Positions 34,674-39,670 of a stretch of DNA of 39,670 nucleotides are shown piece after piece; the first letter of the stretch is position 1, and the number at the start of each line of letters is the position of its first letter. The stretch is taken from NCBI GenBank assembly GCA_044226685.1, contig JBGAGP010000028.1, positions 1-39,670 of the forward strand, given 5' to 3'. Origin of the DNA: Dongia_A sp044226685 (lineage in GTDB: Bacteria; Pseudomonadota; Alphaproteobacteria; Dongiales; Dongiaceae). The translations under genes were made by a program, and so were the position numbers. Under the pieces are notes generated by a model. It did no database searches. It was not told the origin of the DNA and was given only the letters and a program-made list of their open reading frames with translations.

Positions 34674-35270
34674 TCACCCCTCCGTCCGCCACTCGCTGGC
34701 ATGCGGCCAGTCGGGCTTGAAGGCCAGGATGCGCGTGTTGGGCGGCATGGTCGGGTTGAACATGTGGTTGTGCCAGTAGGTCGCCTGGTAGAAGGGGTGG
34801 TCCTGGCCCAGTTCCGTCACCTCGCAGGGCAGGCGGTAGCCCTGCGTGAACTGCTCGAATTCCAGCACGCAGCGGCCGAGATGGAGCAAGGCCGGCGGCA
34901 GGTCCGAGGCGGCGCCGAACAAGGCGGTCAGCACGTCGCTGAAATTGCCTGGATGCTGGAAATAGCTGGAAGACAGCAGTTCCAGGATCTTGTCGTAGCG
35001 CTCGATCGGGTCATGCGTGCGCTTGCACTGGAACTCGAACAGGCGGGTGGAATTGACCGGGTCGTGCTCGACGATGAGGATGGTGACGCCCTTGGACAGC
35101 AAGTCGCCGGCGGGCGAGAGCAGGCGCGGGCGCATGCCGTCGAACGGCCGTCCGCCGCCCTGGCGCACCGACAGCTGGCGCAACCGGCATTGCCAGCCGA
35201 GGAAATCGTCGCGCAGCTGCTGTGCGGCGACCTCGGTCAGGACGACGTTGCTGCCCTCGGCGCCGGTCAC
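34674..35270 (-). CDS. unknown protein translationally coupled to flavin reductase
   Basis: 198 residues, no signal or membrane segment, family not recognised. It starts with GTG inside the last codons of the flavin reductase gene (overlap GTGA, 35267-35270), so the two are made in a fixed ratio. Visible features are 'VTILIVEHDPVNSTRLFEFQCKRTHDPIERYDKIL', a helical middle, and a C-terminal part rich in His, Tyr and Trp ('DHPFYQATYWHNHMFNPTMPP', 'FKPDWPHASEW') that could bind a metal or cofactor. In the setting of tmm, tdm and mgs-type genes it may take part in an amine oxidation supplied with reduced flavin. That role is inference from context. Confidence 0.75.
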   Translation of the reverse strand: MTGAEGSNVVLTEVAAQQLRDDFLGWQCRLRQLSVRQGGGRPFDGMRPRLLSPAGDLLSKGVTILIVEHDPVNSTRLFEFQCKRTHDPIERYDKILELLSSSYFQHPGNFSDVLTALFGAASDLPPALLHLGRCVLEFEQFTQGYRLPCEVTELGQDHPFYQATYWHNHMFNPTMPPNTRILAFKPDWPHASEWRTEG

Positions 35271-35779
35271 TTCTGGATATCCACTGCCCGGTACTGGCCC
35301 TGGTGGAACAGCAGCGGCTTGACCGCGGGGTCGTGGCGCATGCGGATCACCCGGCCGACGAAGATCACGTGGTCGCCGCCGTCATAGGTATGCTCGGTGC
35401 GGCATTCGAAATTGGCGGCGCAGGCCGGCAGGATCGGACAACCCGAATCCCAGGATTCGAATGGCACCGAGGCCCATTTGTCTTCCAGGGGCTTGGCGAA
35501 GCGCACGGAAAGCTCGGCCTGCTCCAGGCTCAGCACGTTGACCGCGAAATGGTCGCTTGAGAGGAAGGCGCGCATGGAAAACGCCTTGCGCCCCAGGCTG
35601 AACAGGATCAGCGGCGGATCCATCGACACCGAGTTGAAGGAATTGGCGGTGATGCCGACGCAGCTGCCGGCCGGGTCCAGGGTGGTGATGATGGTGACGC
35701 CGGTGGGGAAACAGCCAAGGGCACTGCGGAATTCCCGCGGGTCGATGCCCTCGTTGTGCAATCCTGTATCCTGCTGCAT
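35267..35779 (-). CDS. flavin reductase-like (FMN-binding) protein
   Basis: 170 residues with the flavin-reductase domain of two-component monooxygenases: 'FRSALGCFPTGVTIITTLD', 'CVGITANSFNSVSMDPPLILFSLGRKA', 'FAVNVLSLEQAELSVRFA' and a final 'DHVIFVGRVIRM'. It should reduce FMN or FAD with NAD(P)H and pass it to an oxygenase. ATG at 35777-35779 is chosen because the domain begins just after it; the longer frame to 35857 runs over the ATTGGT-type repeats. It is followed by the overlapping 198-residue unknown gene. Divergent from tdm. Confidence 0.9.
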   Translation of the reverse strand: MQQDTGLHNEGIDPREFRSALGCFPTGVTIITTLDPAGSCVGITANSFNSVSMDPPLILFSLGRKAFSMRAFLSSDHFAVNVLSLEQAELSVRFAKPLEDKWASVPFESWDSGCPILPACAANFECRTEHTYDGGDHVIFVGRVIRMRHDPAVKPLLFHQGQYRAVDIQK

Positions 35780-35797
35780 CCGAGCCCGTGAACCCCA

Positions 35798-35813
35798 ACC
35801 AATCCATACCAAT
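35798..35813. promoter_or_regulatory. ATTGGT-type tandem repeat between flavin reductase gene and tdm
   Basis: ACCAAT occurs twice, at 35798-35803 and 35808-35813, exactly 10 bp apart (ATTGGT-N4-ATTGGT on the minus strand). It is the cleanest copy of the motif and lies 19 bp before the flavin reductase start and 130 bp before tdm. Confidence 0.5.
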
Positions 35814-35942
35814 TCCCGATCGCCGGTTCTTTTGGTCGTTGATCGGGAACCGCCCATCTCATAGCATTTCTTCGGGTGCCAGCGTTAGTGCGGATGCGCT
35901 GCGCGAGAGGCGCCGGACGGCCCAGTCAGTAAGGGACAGACC

Positions 35943-38261
35943 ATGCTGATCGATCGCCGCCAGCCCAATCTGCCAGCCGGCACCGAGCGCTACCTGGTGC
36001 GCGGCGGCGGGGCCGCCGTCCTCGCCATCGCGCCCGGCGACCGCATCACCGTGATCGACCTCGAGGGTCGCCAACCCTGCGAATTGCTCGTCGCCGATGC
36101 CGGCGGGCGGGTCGATCCCGGCCTGATCGGCGGCAAGGCCTGCGGCATCGCCGATGGGCTGCGTGACATCCTGGCCGGTGGAACTGCGGATGCCCGCAGG
36201 CTGCTTGCGGGATTGCGCCGGCGCAACCTCGATCCGGGCCAGGGCGGCGCCATACGCCTCTTCGGCGGCGACAGCCCGGCCGGGGCGCGGCAGGAATTCG
36301 TCGCCGGCGCGGCCGGCGTGCTCGTCGTCGGCGCGCCGGGCGCCGCCATGGCGCCGGCGGGGCAGGACACCGCGACGGACATCGAAATCCGCATCGCGCG
36401 TGCCAATCCCGGGTCGGACGACGTGGCTCGGCTGCCCGATCCCCTCGCCGACGCGATCCTGGATTTCGAGGTGCCGAAGGCCTCGGCCCGCGCCTATGAG
36501 GTGAAGGAAGGCGACTACATCCAGATCATCGACAGCTTCGGCCGGCAATGTTCCGACTTCCATTGCTTCAACGCGCGCGCCCTGCAGAAGGGGATCGAGC
36601 GCGACCTCGACAACACGGTGACGCGCACCCTGCTGGGGCGCGGCTATCCCGGCCCGGGACTATTCGCCAAGGTATTCGACCAGGATTTCCAGCCTTTGGT
36701 CGAGCTGGTGCAGGACACCTGCGGGCGGCACGACAATTTCGCGCTGGCCTGCACGGCGAAATACTACGAGGACATGGGCTATCCGGGCCACGCCAATTGC
36801 TCGGACAATTTCAGCGACGCGCTGGCGCCCTACGGCATCCAGCGCCGCCGCGGCTGGGCGGCGCTCAACCTGTTCTACAACACCGGCATCGACCACAATA
36901 ACGTGCTCTATCTCGACGAGCCGTGGTCGCGGCCCGGCGACTTCGTGCTGTTCCGCGCGCTGACCGACCTGGTCTGCGTGTCCTCCGCCTGCCCGGACGA
37001 CATCGACGCGGCCAATGGCTGGAACCCCACGCCGGTCCAGATCCGCACCTATCCGAAGGAGGAGCGCTTCTCGCGCGCCGTGGCCTTCCGTATGACCCCG
37101 GACTCAGAGCCCCAGATGACCAAGGAAACCGCCTTCCATCCGCGCCTTTCTGCGCTGACGCGGAACTTTACCGAGTACCGCGGCTATTGGCTGCCAAGTC
37201 GCTTCAACAACGAGGGGCCGATCGCCGAATACTGGGCCTGCCGCGAACGTGCGGTCATGATCGACCTCTCGCCGCTGCGCAAGTTCGAGGTGACGGGGCC
37301 GGATGCCGAGACACTGCTGCAGCGCGCGGTCACCCGCGACGTGCGCAAGCTCTCTGAAGGCCAGGTGGTCTATTCCGCCATGTGCCACGAGACCGGGGGC
37401 ATGCTGGACGATTGCACCATCTTCCGCCTGGGGCGCGACAACTTCCGCTTCATCGGCGGCGACGAGGCGAGCGGCCTCGCCTTGCGCGAACTGGCGGAGA
37501 AGTTGTCCTTGCGCGCCTGGGTGCGCTCGTCGACCGACCAGCTGCACAATCTCTCGGTCCAAGGCCCGAAGAGCCGCGAGATCCTGCGCCAGGTGGTGTG
37601 GACGCCGCCGGCGCAGGCCAGCATCGACGAGCTGCAGTGGTTCCGCTTCACCATCGGCCGCATCGGCGATTTCAACGGGGCGCCGGTCCTGGTCTCGCGC
37701 ACCGGCTATACCGGCGAACTCGGCTACGAGGTGTTCTGCCATCCCAAGGACGCGCCCGCCGTCTTCGACGCCATCAACGAGGCCGGCAAGCCGCACGGCA
37801 TCGCGCCCTGCGGGCTGGAGGCGCTGGACATGCTGCGCATCGAGGCCGGGCTCATCTTCTACGGCTACGAGTTCTGCGACCAGACCGACCCGTTCGAGGC
37901 CGGCATCGGCTTCGCCGTGCCGCTGAAGACCAAGACCGAGGACTTTGTTGGCCGCGAAGCTTTGGTCCGGCGCAAGGAGCATCCGCAGCGTATCCTGGTC
38001 GGCCTCGACCTCGACGACACCGAAATCGCCGCCCATGGCGACGGCGTCTTCATCGGTCGCAACCAGATCGGCGTCGTCACCAGCGGCACCCGCTCGCCGA
38101 TCCTGAAGAAAAGCATCGCCCTGGCCCGGCTCGACGTGACACATGCGGCACTCGGCACCGCGGTCGAAGTTGGCAAGCTCGATGGCCGGATGAAGCGCAT
38201 CCCGGCCAAGGTGGTGCGCTTCCCGCACTATGATCCGGACAAGACGCGGGTCAGGGCCTAG
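35943..38261 (+). CDS. tdm: trimethylamine N-oxide demethylase (DUF1989-GcvT fusion)
   Basis: 772 residues. The N-terminal 370 residues are a DUF1989/urea-carboxylase-associated-like metal domain. Asp205, Cys270, Cys286 and Cys350 match, at a constant offset of 7, the zinc ligands I recall for Methylocella Tdm (Asp198, Cys263, Cys279, Cys343). Residues about 390-770 are an aminomethyltransferase (GcvT/DmdA-like, tetrahydrofolate) domain: 'CRERAVMIDLSPLRKFEVTGPDA', 'SRTGYTGELGYEVF', 'FYGYEFCDQTDPFEAGIGF'. Tdm splits TMAO to dimethylamine and formaldehyde, which the folate domain captures. Tmm, which makes TMAO, is encoded next. A related demethylase of another methylated osmolyte cannot be excluded. 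Confidence 0.88.
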   Translation: MLIDRRQPNLPAGTERYLVRGGGAAVLAIAPGDRITVIDLEGRQPCELLVADAGGRVDPGLIGGKACGIADGLRDILAGGTADARRLLAGLRRRNLDPGQGGAIRLFGGDSPAGARQEFVAGAAGVLVVGAPGAAMAPAGQDTATDIEIRIARANPGSDDVARLPDPLADAILDFEVPKASARAYEVKEGDYIQIIDSFGRQCSDFHCFNARALQKGIERDLDNTVTRTLLGRGYPGPGLFAKVFDQDFQPLVELVQDTCGRHDNFALACTAKYYEDMGYPGHANCSDNFSDALAPYGIQRRRGWAALNLFYNTGIDHNNVLYLDEPWSRPGDFVLFRALTDLVCVSSACPDDIDAANGWNPTPVQIRTYPKEERFSRAVAFRMTPDSEPQMTKETAFHPRLSALTRNFTEYRGYWLPSRFNNEGPIAEYWACRERAVMIDLSPLRKFEVTGPDAETLLQRAVTRDVRKLSEGQVVYSAMCHETGGMLDDCTIFRLGRDNFRFIGGDEASGLALRELAEKLSLRAWVRSSTDQLHNLSVQGPKSREILRQVVWTPPAQASIDELQWFRFTIGRIGDFNGAPVLVSRTGYTGELGYEVFCHPKDAPAVFDAINEAGKPHGIAPCGLEALDMLRIEAGLIFYGYEFCDQTDPFEAGIGFAVPLKTKTEDFVGREALVRRKEHPQRILVGLDLDDTEIAAHGDGVFIGRNQIGVVTSGTRSPILKKSIALARLDVTHAALGTAVEVGKLDGRMKRIPAKVVRFPHYDPDKTRVRA

Positions 38262-38301
38262 CGAGCAAAGGATCCGTTCGGAGGTACCACTTTTGCACCT
38301 A

Positions 38302-38316
38302 TGGTCCGGATTGGTC
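38302..38316. promoter_or_regulatory. ATTGGT-type tandem repeat upstream of tmm
   Basis: TGGTC at 38302-38306 and again at 38312-38316 (within ATTGGTC), 10 bp apart. Over 18 bases it matches the 35798 copy (reverse complement) in 13 positions. Located 173-187 bp before the tmm ATG, in a 227-bp spacer otherwise without a recognised gene. Confidence 0.45.
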
Positions 38317-38488
38317 GTAACAGGCATTGTAATGGTTGAGGGTCGTGCGTAGTCTATGACCATAAGAACACTGGGGTTGGAAGCAGGCAGGTGAACCAGC
38401 CGGCGGCGGACGCAAACAGGGTCCGCGGCCGACCGACAGGCGCGTTGCGACTTCACGTCGAAGCGCGGAATGGCAACAGGGAGGCGTC

Positions 38489-39670
38489 ATGAAAAAGCGT
38501 GTTGCGGTGATCGGTGCCGGACCTTCTGGGACGGCGGTGTTGCGGGCGTTCCAGTCGGCGGCGGCGAAGGGCGCGGAGATCCCGGAGGTCGTCTGCTACG
38601 AAAAGCAGGACGACTGGGGCGGGCTGTGGAACTACACCTGGCGCACCGGGCTCGACGAATTCGGCGAGCCGGTCCATTGCAGCATGTATCGCTATCTGTG
38701 GTCGAACGGCCCCAAGGAATGCCTGGAATTCGCCGACTACACCTTCGACGAGCATTTCGGCCGGCCGATCGCCTCCTATCCGCCACGGGCCGTGCTCTGG
38801 GACTACATCAAGGGCCGCGTGGAAAAGGCCGGTGTGCGCGGCTGGTGCCGCTTCCGCACGCCGGTACGCCGGGTCGAATACAACGAGGGCACGCGCAAAT
38901 TCGCGGTGACCGCCCATGAACTGACCAAGGACCACGTCTCCACCGAGGAGTTCGATCACGTGGTCGTGGCGTCGGGCCATTTCTCGACGCCGAACGTGCC
39001 GGAATTCCCGGGCTTCCGGAACTTCAACGGCCGCGTCCTGCATTCGCACGATTTCCGCGACGCGATGGAGTTCAAGGGCAAGGACATCCTCATCATCGGC
39101 CGCTCCTACTCGGCCGAGGATATCGGCTCGCAATGCTACAAATACGGCGCCAAGTCGATCACCACGAGCTACCGCTCGCGCCCGATGGGCTTCAAGTGGC
39201 CGGCGAACTGGGAGGAGAAGCCGCTGCTGCAGCGGGTCGAGAACCGCACCGCCTATTTCAAGGACGGCACCTCGAAAGAGGTCGACGCCATCATCCTGTG
39301 CACCGGTTACCTGCATCACTTCCCGTTCCTGCCGGATTCGCTGCGGCTGAAGACCGAGAACCGGATGTGGCCGCTCAATCTCTATCGCGGCGTGGTGTGG
39401 GAGCCGAACACCCAGATGCACTACATCGGCATGCAGGACCAGTTCTACACCTTCAACATGTTCGACGCGCAGGCGTGGTTCTCGCGCGACGTGATCCTCG
39501 GCCGCATCAAGCTGCCCGGCCTCGCGGAGATGCAGGCCAACAGCGCCCAGTGGCGCGCGAAGGAGGAGAAGATCGAGAACGCCGAGCACGCCATCTGGTT
39601 CCAGGGCGACTACGTGAAGGACTTGATCGACCTCACCGACTATCCGAGCTTCGACGTGGAGACGGTGAAC
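38489..39670 (+). CDS. tmm: trimethylamine monooxygenase, FMO family (3' end outside window)
   Basis: 394 codons are present; the frame is open at the window edge, so about 50-60 C-terminal residues are missing. FAD motif 'VAVIGAGPSG' at residues 5-14, the FMO fingerprint 'FNGRVLHSHDFRD', NADPH motif 'IIGRSYSAED' and 'CTGYLHHFPFL' are present, and the length and sequence (KQDDWGGLWNYTWRTGLDEFGEPVHCSMY) match bacterial Tmm rather than animal FMOs. It N-oxygenates trimethylamine to TMAO with NADPH and O2. AGGGAGG precedes the ATG. tdm, just upstream on the same strand (227 bp), consumes the product. Confidence 0.93.
   Translation, partial: MKKRVAVIGAGPSGTAVLRAFQSAAAKGAEIPEVVCYEKQDDWGGLWNYTWRTGLDEFGEPVHCSMYRYLWSNGPKECLEFADYTFDEHFGRPIASYPPRAVLWDYIKGRVEKAGVRGWCRFRTPVRRVEYNEGTRKFAVTAHELTKDHVSTEEFDHVVVASGHFSTPNVPEFPGFRNFNGRVLHSHDFRDAMEFKGKDILIIGRSYSAEDIGSQCYKYGAKSITTSYRSRPMGFKWPANWEEKPLLQRVENRTAYFKDGTSKEVDAIILCTGYLHHFPFLPDSLRLKTENRMWPLNLYRGVVWEPNTQMHYIGMQDQFYTFNMFDAQAWFSRDVILGRIKLPGLAEMQANSAQWRAKEEKIENAEHAIWFQGDYVKDLIDLTDYPSFDVETVN

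Noticed and set aside
35943..38261. DMSP demethylase DmdA instead of Tdm
   Set aside because: DmdA is a GcvT-domain protein without the N-terminal DUF1989 metal domain; the fusion, the 3-Cys/1-Asp spacing and the neighbouring tmm fit Tdm better.

Overview
The window reads as one contiguous piece of a high-GC (about two-thirds G+C) alphaproteobacterial chromosome, most likely a Rhodospirillales-type heterotroph. The evidence is the codon usage, the linked etfB-etfA-3-hydroxyacyl-CoA dehydrogenase genes downstream of a PduO adenosyltransferase and a HIG1-type twin-membrane protein, the Tat-exported family 5 solute-binding protein, and the glutamate-synthase-like mgs/glx gene set. I saw no rRNA, tRNA, CRISPR array, prophage or insertion sequence.

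Left part (1-8.3 kb), general metabolism: the end of a TlpA-type thioredoxin; a TetR regulator divergent from a short-chain dehydrogenase with two near-identical candidate operators between them; a GNAT acetyltransferase; a leftward block HIG1 - pduO - (promoter) - etfB - etfA - hbd closed by a clear terminator; then an aldo/keto reductase and msrA.

Middle part (8.4-24.2 kb): a secreted caspase-fold protein with an SH3-like domain; a Rieske oxygenase whose metal-centre spacing resembles quaternary-amine oxygenases; a four-gene peptide-type ABC importer (binding protein, two permeases, one double-domain ATPase); a divergent M24-family protein whose metal-ligand spacing matches the DMSP lyase DddP; a small single-helix membrane protein; a porin; an AraC regulator; and a GAF-PAS-PAS class III nucleotide cyclase.

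Right part (24.3-39.7 kb), a probable methylated-amine catabolic island: an APC permease, a GntR/FCD regulator, and a rightward operon of a DadA-like FAD oxidoreductase, a glutamine-synthetase-family ligase, the three N-methylglutamate-synthase-like subunits (mgsA, mgsB, mgsC) and a small unknown protein. A GIY-YIG gene bracketed by palindromic repeats follows. Next come a leftward pair (flavin reductase and an unknown protein, translationally coupled), a DUF1989-GcvT fusion matching trimethylamine N-oxide demethylase (tdm), and trimethylamine monooxygenase (tmm, cut by the window edge). The proposed flow is trimethylamine to TMAO (Tmm), to dimethylamine plus formaldehyde (Tdm), an unidentified dimethylamine step, then methylamine through a gamma-glutamyl amide and N-methylglutamate back to glutamate.

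Two points deserve most attention. A single-chain FAD oxidoreductase sits where the four-subunit N-methylglutamate dehydrogenase would be expected. ATTGGT-like half-sites, mostly tandem at 10-11 bp, recur in front of the permease, mgs, flavin reductase/tdm and tmm units, suggesting one regulon. With the DddP-like and Rieske genes, the region looks devoted to methylated osmolytes (TMA/TMAO, possibly betaines and DMSP).
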